In this document: in pieces, positions 55,780 through 64,000 of the stretch | Position numbering within the stretch: the first letter of the stretch is position 1 | Layout of the letters: each line of letters starts with the position of its first letter | DNA from: Ignavibacteriales bacterium | Lineage (GTDB): Bacteria > Bacteroidota > Ignavibacteria > Ignavibacteriales > Melioribacteraceae | Assembly (NCBI GenBank): GCA_020061355.1 | Contig: JAGUYK010000044.1 | Span: forward strand, 185,658 to 249,657 | Length of the DNA stretch: 64,000 nucleotides | Direction of reading: 5' to 3' | Made by a program: the position numbers and the translations under genes | Notes under the pieces: generated by a model | What the model was told of the DNA's origin: nothing | The model's input: only the letters and a program-made list of their open reading frames with translations | The model's database searches: none

Positions 55780-57531
55780 TTAGTCCATAACCGAAAGTTC
55801 TTCTTCTAATAATTGTCGTTTGTGTAAATCGGCATAAATTCCATTTAGATTTACTAATTCATCATGAGTTCCTTGCTCTGCGATTTTTCCTTCATGAAGA
55901 ACAAAGATCTTGTCTGCATCTTGCACTGTAGAGATTCTATGACTTATAATAATGCTTGTTCTATTTTTCATAAAATCTTTTAATCGTTTTAAAATTTCTT
56001 CTTCCGTATTGGTATCAACCGCCGAAAAAGAATCATCCAGAATTAAAATTTTAGGATCGATGGCAAGAGCTCGTGCAAGTGTAGAGCGCTGCTTCTGTCC
56101 GCCTGATAATGTAATACCCCGTTCGCCAAGAATTGTATCGTAACCTTTAGGAAAGTTCTCTACATCTTTGGATAGCTGGGCAATACCGGCAACTTTTTCA
56201 ACTACATTTTCATCAATCCTATCAAGACCATAAGTTACATTACTGGAAAGTTTTTCCGAGAAGAGAAAATTTTCCTGAGAAACCATACCAATATTTTTAC
56301 GAAGCGATTCAATTGGAATATTTTTCACATTGATGCCATCAATCAAAACTTCACCGCTCGTTACATCATAAAACCGGGGGATCAGGTTGACAAGAGATGT
56401 TTTACCGGTTCCGGTTTGACCGATAAATGCAACTGTTTGACCCTTTTCAATCTTTATATCAATACCATTTAGGACAAAAGAAAGATTATTAGCGTAACGG
56501 AAAGAAACATTTTTTAATTCTATTTCTCCCTGAATCTCTTTTTTGCTGAAATCAGTTTTATCAGAATCATTGATTTCATATGGTTCATTAAAAATCTTCA
56601 TAAGACGTTTCATGCTTGCATCGGCTTGTTGAATCATTGTTGCCACCCAACCGAAAGAAATCATTGGCCATATAAGCATACCGAGATAAGCATAGAACGC
56701 AACGAGTTCGCCAATAGTGAAGTTACCGTTTATCATTTGTGTGCCACCTGCCCATAAAACTATTATAAACGATAATCCGGCTATAACCAGAAATACGGGG
56801 ATAAACATTGCCTGTAGTTTCACTAAATCCATTTTACGATTTAAATATTCTTTGCTCTCGCTCTTATAATTTTCGATTTCATGTTCTTCGCGTATATAAG
56901 ATTTAACGACTCTGATGCCTGAAAAATTTTCCTGTGCACGCGCGGTTAAATCTGCAAATTTTTCCTGTATCTTGGTATATTTAGCGTGAACGCGGCTCAT
57001 AACGAAGTAAACAACAAATGTCATAAACGGTGACGGAAGCAATGCATACAAGGTTAACAACGGATTCATTGAGACCATTATTACAAATACCATCAAAAAT
57101 TTTGTACCGTTATCTATTGTATACATAACTGAGGGACCGACAAAACTCCGCACAGCATTTATATCATTTGTTGCATGTGACATTATATTACCGATCGAAT
57201 TGTTCTGATAGAATCTTAAGGATAATTTTTGAAGGTGACACCAGAAATCATGACGGAGATCGTTTGCAATTTTCCAGGATGTTACAATAATTGTCTGACG
57301 TATCATAAATCTGAATACGCCGGCAACTAGTGTAGTTATTGTTATAAGTATAACATACTTTAGAACGGAATCTGTGTTAGTGTGGCTGGCAATAGCATTA
57401 ATGCCTTGCTTTATCAGCTGGGGAATATAAACCTGTCCGATGTTGGAGAAAAGAATGAAAATTATTCCCCACACAAAAGACTTTTTATAACGTACAAAAT
57501 ATTTTTTTAGATGAAATAAATTTCTGAACAA
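55780..57531 (-). CDS. heterodimeric ABC exporter subunit with degenerate ATP site
   Basis: 583 residues, six-helix membrane domain plus nucleotide-binding domain. Walker A is GQTGTGKTS and the signature LSGGQKQR is perfect, but Walker B is ILILDDSFSAVD, with Asp where the catalytic Glu should be. The switch IISHRIST is intact. In such heterodimers the site built from this Walker A/B and the partner signature (LSVGQ) does not hydrolyse efficiently, while the other site does. It lies 69 bp after serS and 2 bp before its partner. Confidence 0.93.
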   Translation of the reverse strand: MFRNLFHLKKYFVRYKKSFVWGIIFILFSNIGQVYIPQLIKQGINAIASHTNTDSVLKYVILITITTLVAGVFRFMIRQTIIVTSWKIANDLRHDFWCHLQKLSLRFYQNNSIGNIMSHATNDINAVRSFVGPSVMYTIDNGTKFLMVFVIMVSMNPLLTLYALLPSPFMTFVVYFVMSRVHAKYTKIQEKFADLTARAQENFSGIRVVKSYIREEHEIENYKSESKEYLNRKMDLVKLQAMFIPVFLVIAGLSFIIVLWAGGTQMINGNFTIGELVAFYAYLGMLIWPMISFGWVATMIQQADASMKRLMKIFNEPYEINDSDKTDFSKKEIQGEIELKNVSFRYANNLSFVLNGIDIKIEKGQTVAFIGQTGTGKTSLVNLIPRFYDVTSGEVLIDGINVKNIPIESLRKNIGMVSQENFLFSEKLSSNVTYGLDRIDENVVEKVAGIAQLSKDVENFPKGYDTILGERGITLSGGQKQRSTLARALAIDPKILILDDSFSAVDTNTEEEILKRLKDFMKNRTSIIISHRISTVQDADKIFVLHEGKIAEQGTHDELVNLNGIYADLHKRQLLEEELSVMD

Positions 57532-57600
57532 GTTAAAATAGAATCCTTTCTTTCAGTAACTATAAAGAATCTTCCGTTTACCCTCAAAGAAATTATTGTA

Positions 57601-58878
57601 TCAACCAATAATTTCAAATCCGGTGTACTTATGCAGAACTTTTGGTACAACAACTTTGCCTTCAGGTGTTTGGTTATTTTCCAATAGAGAAACCATTAGA
57701 CGGCTTGTTGCCAGACCTGATCCATTAAGAGTATGAATAAACTCCGGCTTCTTAGTCTCTTCCCTTCTAAATCGAATGTTTGCTCTACGTGCCTGAAAAG
57801 CTTCAAAATTACTGCAGGACGAAGCTTCGAGCCATTTGTTCTCTGCCGGAGACCAAGTTTCGATATCGTAACATTTTGCTGCCGAAAAACTTAAATCGCC
57901 TGTGCATAACATTAAAATTCTATACGGAACATTTAATGCTTTTAAAATATCTTCAGCGTCGTTAACCAACGATTCAAGCTCATTATAAGAATTCTCAGGT
58001 TTAGAAAATTTTACCATTTCAACTTTATTGAATTGGTGAACACGGAGAAATCCTTTCGATTCTTTTCCGTATGAACCGGCTTCGCGTCTGAAACACGGAG
58101 AATATCCGACATATTTAATCGGTAAATCTTTTTCGGATAATATTTCATCGCGGTGAATATTCGTTATCGGTACCTCTGCAGTTGGAATAGGATACAATCC
58201 GTCTTTCTCAATGAAATACATATCTTCTTCCATCTTGGGAATTTGACCGGTTCCTTTCATCGATTCACGGTTAACGAGAACGGGCGGAAGAATTTCCTTG
58301 TAATTGTGATGTTGCAAATGGAAATCGAGCATGAAGTTTATAAGGGCACGTTCAAGAGTTGCGCCTTTACCAGTATAGAGGGGAAAGCCGGAACCTGATA
58401 TTTTGGTGCCCCGTTCAAAATCGAGAATTTGCAGTTTCTTGCCAAGTTCGATATGATCTAATACTTTGAAATCATTCTTAAAAGTAAAACCTTCCGGCAG
58501 CCATTGTCGGGCTTCAACATTATCTTCAGCACTTTTGCCAACCGGTACTGATGAATGAGCAATGTTTGGGGTATTACGCAGAATATCTTCAATTTCATTT
58601 TCAATGTCGCGGAGTTGACCATCGAGAAGAGCAATGTCATCTCCAACACGTTTCATCTCTGAAAAAATTTCAGCAGTATCTTTCCCTTCTTTTTTGAATT
58701 GAGGAATTTGAGAGGAGACCTGATTCTTTTTTGCTTTCAAATCTTCGGTTTTAGCGATAAGTGTACGCCGATTTTCATCTAACTTTATAACATCATCAAC
58801 AATCACCGCAGCATTCTTGTTAAGTAATCCTTGTTTAACCGATTCCGGATTTTCACGAATAAATTTTACATCTAACAT
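57601..58878 (-). CDS. serS: seryl-tRNA synthetase
   Basis: 425 residues of class II synthetase. The N-terminal ~100 residues form the long tRNA-binding coiled coil. Motif 2 is [20 protein letters not shown] and motif 3 is [23 protein letters not shown] precedes the ATG. It sits between leuS and the ABC exporter genes. Confidence 0.98.
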   Translation of the reverse strand: MLDVKFIRENPESVKQGLLNKNAAVIVDDVIKLDENRRTLIAKTEDLKAKKNQVSSQIPQFKKEGKDTAEIFSEMKRVGDDIALLDGQLRDIENEIEDILRNTPNIAHSSVPVGKSAEDNVEARQWLPEGFTFKNDFKVLDHIELGKKLQILDFERGTKISGSGFPLYTGKGATLERALINFMLDFHLQHHNYKEILPPVLVNRESMKGTGQIPKMEEDMYFIEKDGLYPIPTAEVPITNIHRDEILSEKDLPIKYVGYSPCFRREAGSYGKESKGFLRVHQFNKVEMVKFSKPENSYNELESLVNDAEDILKALNVPYRILMLCTGDLSFSAAKCYDIETWSPAENKWLEASSCSNFEAFQARRANIRFRREETKKPEFIHTLNGSGLATSRLMVSLLENNQTPEGKVVVPKVLHKYTGFEIIG

Positions 58879-58943
58879 TTTTTCCTCATCGCTTTATCTG
58901 TTTTAATCAGTTTCATTTGCTTATTCTGTGTGCTATTAAATAG

Positions 58944-58984
58944 AACGCGGATGACACAGATCATGCGGATTACCGCGGATTTTT
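58944..58984. repeat. GCGGAT-type intergenic repeat after leuS
   Basis: AACGCGGATGACACAGATCA and the following GCGGATTACCGCGGATTTTT stretch show the GCGGAT unit three times, right up to the leuS stop. Such repeats occur between genes in many Bacteroidota/Chlorobi-type genomes (recall). Confidence 0.55.
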
Positions 58985-61436
58985 ATTTCACAACAATATT
59001 ATAAATTTTATTAGGAACGAATATTTCTTTAACAATTTCTTTGTCCTGAATATGCTTAATTACTCTTTCATCAGACTTAGCAGCTTTCGCAGTTGCTTCC
59101 TTATCAGAATTGATCGGTACTTCAATTGTTGCTCTAAGTTTACCGTTTACCTGTACAGCAACATTTACCTTATCTTCAATAAGAGCTGATTTATCAACCT
59201 CAAACCATTTAGGATTTTCAAATAGTGATTTTTCATAACCGAGCAAATACCAGCACTCTTCTCCAAGATGCGGTGCAAGCGGTGCAAACATTAAAGCAAA
59301 TCTTTCCAATACAAACGTCTTGAAATTATTCACGCATTCATCTAAAGACTTTAACTCATTAAGAAGTTCCATTAGAGCTGCGACCGCAGTATTGAATCTG
59401 AAATGTTCAACTTCTGTCTGAATTTTTTCTAATGTTTGATTCACCTTTCTGTAAATAGCTTTTTCAACTTCGCTCAGACCATTAAGATCATATCTTTCTT
59501 TTGAAGGAAAATCAATAGAATAATTTCTGTGATTATTAAACAGTGAATAGGTTCTCTGAACAAACCGGTCAACGCCCACAATCCCTTTATCGCTCCAATC
59601 CCCGCCGAGTTCATAGGGACCCATAAACATCATATACATTCTAAATACATCGGCACCATACTCATAAACAAACTGATTAGGATCAACAACGTTTCCTTTC
59701 GACTTAGACATCTTAGCACCAAGGTTTGTAATGGTGCCCTGGTGAATCAATTTCTGAAACGGTTCATCGCTGATAACCAATCCGATATCACGTAAAAATT
59801 TATGAATGAAACGTGCGTAAAGGAGATGCATCACAGCGTGTTCTGCTCCGCCAACGTACATATCGACCGGAGTCCATGCCTTTCCAAGTTCCGGATCAAA
59901 CATACCTTTATCATACTTAGGATTAAGATAACGCAAGTAATACCATGATGAATCAACAAACGTATCCATCGTATCAACGTCGCGTTTTGCATCCGAACCG
60001 CACTTTGGACATTTGGTATTAACAAATTCCGAATTACTTGCAAGCGGTGATCCGCCATCCGGTTTGAAATTAACATTGTACGGCAACACAACAGGCAGCT
60101 GATCTTCGGGTACAGGAACAAGTCCGCATTCATCGCAATGTATTATCGGTATAGGTGTTCCCCAGTAGCGCTGGCGAGAAATAAGCCAATCGCGCAGACG
60201 GTAATTTATTGTGTGCTTACCAATCCCCTTTTCTTCTAGCCATTTAATAATTTTTTTCTTTGCATCCTCAACATAAAAACCGTTTAAGAATTCGCTGTTA
60301 ATTGCAGGACCGTCCTCGATATAAGCTTTACCCTCAAATCCTTCAGGCGTTTGAACAGTTCTAATAATCGGAAGGTCAAACTTTTCAGCAAATTCCCAAT
60401 CGCGTTCATCCTGTCCGGGTACAGCCATAATAGCACCGGTTCCATAAGTCATCAAGACATAATCTGCAATCCAGATCGGAATATATTTATTTGTAACCGG
60501 ATTTATTGCATACGCCCCTGTAAAAATTCCGGTCTTTTCTTTTACCGTAGACGTGCGGTCAATTTCTGTCATAGACTTGATCGAATCTTTGTATTCATCA
60601 ACTTTCTTTTTGAACTCACTTGTTGTAAGTTTATCAACCAAAGGATGTTCAGGTGCAAGAACCATATATGTTGCACCGAAGAGTGTATCGGGACGGGTTG
60701 TAAATACTTTTATTTTGTCATCTGTTCCGCTAACACTAAAGTCAACTTCGGCACCGATGCTTTTACCGATCCAATTAATCTGCATCGTTTTAGTTTTTTC
60801 AGGCCAGTCAATTTTATTTAAACCATCAAGAAGTTCTTCTGCATAATCGGTAATCTTAAAGAACCATTGTGTTAGATTTTTTTGAACCACTGTCGTACCG
60901 CATCGCTCACATGAACCATCATTTAAGACCTGTTCGCGTGCTAAAACTGTTTGGCAGGAAGGACACCAATTAACCGGTGCATTTTTTCTGTAAGCTAAAC
61001 CTTTTTTGTAAAGTTGTAAAAAGAGCCACTGATTCCATCGATAGTATTCAGGTGCACATGTCATCAGTTCGGAATCCCAATCGTACATACCTCCCATATG
61101 CTTTACCATCGCGCGGATGTCGTTTATGTTCTGAAGAGTGCTATCCTGTGGGTGGATTCCCGTTTTAATAGCATAATTTTCTGCCGGCAAGCCGAATGCA
61201 TCATAACCGATCGGCTCAAAAACATTGTATCCTCTTAACTTCTTAAACCGTGCCCATGAATCGGTTGGACCGTAATTATACCAATGCCCGATATGCATTT
61301 TTGCAGCTGAAGGATAAATAAACATTACAAGGCAGTAAATCTTTTTTTCGAGGTCTGTTAAGTCGGTCTTATAAACTTTCTTTTCTTCCCAAAACTTCTG
61401 CCACTTTAATTCGATTTCCTGAAATGGATATTTCAT
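58983..61436 (-). CDS. leuS: leucyl-tRNA synthetase
   Basis: 817 residues from the ATG at 61436 (MKYPFQEIELKWQKFW is the usual N-terminus; the frame extends 11 codons upstream). The class I motif HIGH is in KMHIGHWYNYGPTD and KMSKS is in GAKMSKSKGNVVD. The CP1 editing domain holds RPDTLFGATYMVLAPEHP (near 240) and GTGAIMAVPGQDERD. Zinc-type CPSC/CERCG pairs sit near residue 160. It is the first gene of a probable leuS-serS-ABC-ABC-fbp unit. Confidence 0.97.
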   Translation of the reverse strand: MKYPFQEIELKWQKFWEEKKVYKTDLTDLEKKIYCLVMFIYPSAAKMHIGHWYNYGPTDSWARFKKLRGYNVFEPIGYDAFGLPAENYAIKTGIHPQDSTLQNINDIRAMVKHMGGMYDWDSELMTCAPEYYRWNQWLFLQLYKKGLAYRKNAPVNWCPSCQTVLAREQVLNDGSCERCGTTVVQKNLTQWFFKITDYAEELLDGLNKIDWPEKTKTMQINWIGKSIGAEVDFSVSGTDDKIKVFTTRPDTLFGATYMVLAPEHPLVDKLTTSEFKKKVDEYKDSIKSMTEIDRTSTVKEKTGIFTGAYAINPVTNKYIPIWIADYVLMTYGTGAIMAVPGQDERDWEFAEKFDLPIIRTVQTPEGFEGKAYIEDGPAINSEFLNGFYVEDAKKKIIKWLEEKGIGKHTINYRLRDWLISRQRYWGTPIPIIHCDECGLVPVPEDQLPVVLPYNVNFKPDGGSPLASNSEFVNTKCPKCGSDAKRDVDTMDTFVDSSWYYLRYLNPKYDKGMFDPELGKAWTPVDMYVGGAEHAVMHLLYARFIHKFLRDIGLVISDEPFQKLIHQGTITNLGAKMSKSKGNVVDPNQFVYEYGADVFRMYMMFMGPYELGGDWSDKGIVGVDRFVQRTYSLFNNHRNYSIDFPSKERYDLNGLSEVEKAIYRKVNQTLEKIQTEVEHFRFNTAVAALMELLNELKSLDECVNNFKTFVLERFALMFAPLAPHLGEECWYLLGYEKSLFENPKWFEVDKSALIEDKVNVAVQVNGKLRATIEVPINSDKEATAKAAKSDERVIKHIQDKEIVKEIFVPNKIYNIVVK

Positions 61437-61629
61437 TATTCTCAATAAATTTATAAAAAATGTGGTCAAAATTAGGCAAATTGTGAAGGGTTATCAAGGA
61501 TTGATTTATTGGGATTTTTTTATGAAATAACCTCTAAACAGATTCCCTTTTATTGAACTAATTTGTTTACTGAATCATTTTTATATTGAAGGCATTAAAA
61601 ATCTCAGAAAGTAAAGAAAAGGACTCGAT

Positions 61630-63150
61630 ATGAACAAACCGGATTCTCATCTGTTTGTAATATTTGGTGCTTCGGGCGATTTGACCAAGCGTAAATTGGT
61701 TCCGGCTATTTATTCATTGTATGTTCAAAATCTTCTGCCGGATAATTTCGCATTGCTCGGTGTTTCAAGAAGCATCTTTAGCGATACAGCGTTCAGAGAA
61801 AAAATGAAAAGTGCACTTCATGAATTCAAAGTAATTAATGATCTAACGAAAGTCGAACAATTCTTACAAAAAATATTCTATGAGGCGGTAGACAGCACGA
61901 AAGCAGAAGATTTTGGTATTCTAAAAAATAAATTGAAAAAATTAAGAGAGAAATTTAAAATAGAAGGAAATACAATTTTTTATTTATCAACTCCTCCAAA
62001 CCTTTATTCAGTAATTCCTAAAAATTTAGCTATTCATGGATTGAATACCCAAAAGGACGGTTGGACAAGACTAATAATCGAAAAACCGTTTGGTTACGAT
62101 TACAATTCCGCACAAAAGTTGGAAAGCGAACTAATTGAATCCTGGGAAGATGAGAAAATTTTTCGTATAGATCATTATCTCGGAAAGGAGACTGTTCAGA
62201 ACCTTTTGGTAACAAGATTTTCTAATGGAATATTTGAACCTCTATGGAATAGAAATTATATTCATCACGTTGAAGTAACCTCTGCCGAAAGTATTGGTAT
62301 AGAAGAACGGGGTGTCTATTACGAATCGACCGGAGCTTTACGAGACATGATTCAGAATCACCTTCTGCAGATTGTTGGTTTAATTGCGATGGAACCGCCA
62401 TCATCTCTTGAACCTTCAGCAATCCGGAATGAAATCCTAAAAGTCCTGCAATCGCTAAGATCTATAAAAAAGGAAGATGTTGGAAAAGTTTCAATACGAG
62501 GACAGTATCTTGCATCCAAAATTAAAGGTGAACCTGTTTTAGGATATCGGGATGAAAAAGAGGTCGACCCCAATTCAACAGTTGAAACTTATGCCGCTTT
62601 GAAATTCTATATCGATAATTGGCGATGGGGCGGAATTCCCTTTTATATTAGGAGCGGAAAACGGTTACCGACCAGCGTAAATGAAGTTGTGATCCATTTC
62701 AATAAAACTCCACATTTTTTATTTAGTAAGGATGGAGAAGTAAATTCGTGCAATCAATTGGTTTTGCGTATTCAACCCGATGAAGGAATTCTGCTAAAAT
62801 TCGGTATGAAAATTCCGGGCACAGGTTTCGAAGTTCAAAATGTCAACATGGATTTTCATTATTCAGATTTATCGGTTGATAGAATTCCTTCGGCTTATGA
62901 ACGATTACTATACGATTCAATGAAAGGTGATTCAACATTATTTGCACGAATTGAGGAGGTAATGGCTGCATGGAAATTTTTAATGCCGGTACTAAATGCA
63001 TGGGAGAACGATAAAAAAATTCCTCTCTTCGGATACTCTGCCGGCACCTGGGGACCCGAACACGCGGACGAATTAATTGAAGGAGAAAATATGAGCTGGC
63101 GCTACCCGTGTAAAAATCTGGCAGACGACGGAGTTTATTGTGAGCTCTAA
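61630..63150 (+). CDS. zwf: glucose-6-phosphate 1-dehydrogenase
   Basis: 506 residues. The coenzyme fold begins FVIFGASGDLTKRKLVPA and the catalytic motif RIDHYLGKETVQN (near residue 180) holds the active-site His and Lys. IIEKPFGYD is also conserved. It oxidises glucose 6-phosphate to 6-phosphogluconolactone. It overlaps pgl by 11 bp, so the two steps are coupled. Confidence 0.97.
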   Translation: MNKPDSHLFVIFGASGDLTKRKLVPAIYSLYVQNLLPDNFALLGVSRSIFSDTAFREKMKSALHEFKVINDLTKVEQFLQKIFYEAVDSTKAEDFGILKNKLKKLREKFKIEGNTIFYLSTPPNLYSVIPKNLAIHGLNTQKDGWTRLIIEKPFGYDYNSAQKLESELIESWEDEKIFRIDHYLGKETVQNLLVTRFSNGIFEPLWNRNYIHHVEVTSAESIGIEERGVYYESTGALRDMIQNHLLQIVGLIAMEPPSSLEPSAIRNEILKVLQSLRSIKKEDVGKVSIRGQYLASKIKGEPVLGYRDEKEVDPNSTVETYAALKFYIDNWRWGGIPFYIRSGKRLPTSVNEVVIHFNKTPHFLFSKDGEVNSCNQLVLRIQPDEGILLKFGMKIPGTGFEVQNVNMDFHYSDLSVDRIPSAYERLLYDSMKGDSTLFARIEEVMAAWKFLMPVLNAWENDKKIPLFGYSAGTWGPEHADELIEGENMSWRYPCKNLADDGVYCEL

Positions 63151-63868
63151 GATTGTTATCTCAGATAGCGTTGAAGAACTTGCCGGAAATTTTGCTAGCA
63201 TACTTTTACACGATGTTAACAACGGTAGGGGTTTATTCAATTTGGCTCTTTCCGGCGGTTCAACTCCAAAAGTAGTTTTTGATTTTTTAGCCTTGGATTA
63301 TAAGACAAAAATAGAGTGGAATAAAATCCGTTTCTTTTGGGGAGATGAAAGATGTGTTCCGCCGGATCATCCCGATAGCAATTATTTAATGACATACAAA
63401 CATCTTTTCAGCAAAATCGTAATACCGGAAAAAAATGTTTTTAGAATTAAAGGCGAGAACGAAACCGAATTGGAAACTCTAAGATATTCTGAGGTAATCT
63501 TAAAAAACGTTCCGTCAGTTAATGATATTCCTTCATTCGATTTGATAATGCTTGGTTTAGGTGAAGATGGTCACACCGCATCAATATTTCCGGATAGCAT
63601 AAACCTGATTAATTCAAAAAGGATTTGCGAAGTATCACAGCACCCGGTTTTCAGCCAAAAAAGAATTACTTTGTCAGGGACAGTTATCAATAATTCAAAA
63701 AAAGTTGTCTTTTTAATTACAGGTAAAAACAAAAATAAAATTATTGATATAATAGTGAATCGAAAGGAGGGATTTGAGAAACTGCCGGCTTCACATATTA
63801 ATCCGGTTAAAGGTGAATTGATCTGGCTGCTGGATAAAGAATCCGGTGAAGGATTATCAACATTCTGA
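63140..63868 (+). CDS. pgl: 6-phosphogluconolactonase
   Basis: 242 residues from GTG 63140, overlapping the end of zwf by 11 bp. It hydrolyses 6-phosphogluconolactone. The family segments are NLALSGGSTPKVVFD, IRFFWGDERCVPPDH and LGLGEDGHTASIFPDS. Length is normal. A gnd gene for the next step is not in the window. Confidence 0.95.
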   Translation: MSSKIVISDSVEELAGNFASILLHDVNNGRGLFNLALSGGSTPKVVFDFLALDYKTKIEWNKIRFFWGDERCVPPDHPDSNYLMTYKHLFSKIVIPEKNVFRIKGENETELETLRYSEVILKNVPSVNDIPSFDLIMLGLGEDGHTASIFPDSINLINSKRICEVSQHPVFSQKRITLSGTVINNSKKVVFLITGKNKNKIIDIIVNRKEGFEKLPASHINPVKGELIWLLDKESGEGLSTF

Positions 63869-63990
63869 CTTTAATTCAACTTTCCAAACAGATTTCATTC
63901 ACTAGAGATTACGAATTGATAATTTGCCTATTTAATTTCCCGTACTCTTTTCATAATTTACAATCAAAATAAAATCATTCGAGGATTCCA

Positions 63991-64000
63991 ATGAAAAAAA
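63991..64000 (+). CDS. start of a gene running off the window
   Basis: ATG-A-A-A repeats after a GAGGA ribosome binding site (63981-63985). Only four codons are visible (M-K-K-...), which suits a secreted or cytoplasmic protein equally, so no product can be named. Confidence 0.4.

Noticed and set aside
1-64000. CRISPR arrays, rRNA genes, complete transposases or phage modules
   Set aside because: No regular repeat-spacer array, rRNA or transposase/integrase sequence was found on either strand.

Overview
The window is AT-rich bacterial chromosome, probably from the Ignavibacteria/Chlorobi-Bacteroidota side of the tree. Reasons: three secreted proteins end in a type IX secretion (T9SS) sorting domain with the QNYPNPFNP-type entry motif common in Ignavibacteria; lipid A/LPS core genes (Kdo transferase, heptosyltransferase-like) mark a Gram-negative envelope; and cytochrome c maturation is of the CcmC/D/E/F type with a variant CcmE. 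The assignment is inference; no database was searched.

Layout. 1-450: a broken four-helix-bundle gene (23S rRNA intervening-sequence protein family) flanked by inverted repeats. 466-13221: heme biosynthesis genes hemN, hemH, hemG/hemY, hemB and hemL, interspersed with an ATP-grasp enzyme, an M3 peptidase, an MFS exporter, a PaaI-like thioesterase and a radical SAM protein. 13229-16365 (minus): a response regulator, a long-chain acyl-CoA ligase and an outer-membrane protein. 16639-20336 (minus): the cytochrome c maturation operon ccmC-ccmD-ccmE-ccmF, with a 56-residue CcmD that is easily missed. The heme made by the first cluster is the substrate of this second one.

20775-29869: a small Ca-binding-type secreted protein, an outer-membrane protein, a DUF4405-like cytochrome b-type membrane protein, and a histidine kinase/NtrC regulator pair, then a SpoIIE/RsbU phosphatase, a Sel1-repeat protein and an RsbW-type kinase. 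30084-34207: secreted proteins (GH18-like and lamin-tail-like T9SS cargo), a lipoprotein MsrA and a cold-shock protein. 34530-35081: an unusual locus with one intact tRNA-Asn, two broken tRNA-Asn copies each carrying the same 19-bp palindrome, and a GIY-YIG nuclease gene inside a 342-bp tandem, frame-preserving duplication.

35361-41371: a propionate/methylmalonyl-CoA module: mutase large subunit, epimerase and a complete Na+-pumping decarboxylase (alpha, gamma, biotin carrier, beta). 41464-46739: TerC, a T9SS-exported M1 peptidase and a secreted pullulanase-type GH13. 46753-52522 (minus): a large multi-PAS hybrid kinase and LPS core genes. 52965-61436 (minus): leuS, serS, a heterodimeric ABC exporter with one degenerate ATP site, and fbp, closely spaced. 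61630-63868: zwf and pgl, the oxidative pentose-phosphate entry steps; a further gene begins at 63991 and leaves the window.

Most of the window is ordinary housekeeping sequence. The best candidates for something new are the tRNA-Asn/GIY-YIG tandem locus, the palindrome shared by its two broken tRNAs, and the inverted-repeat-flanked IVP-like gene at the left end.
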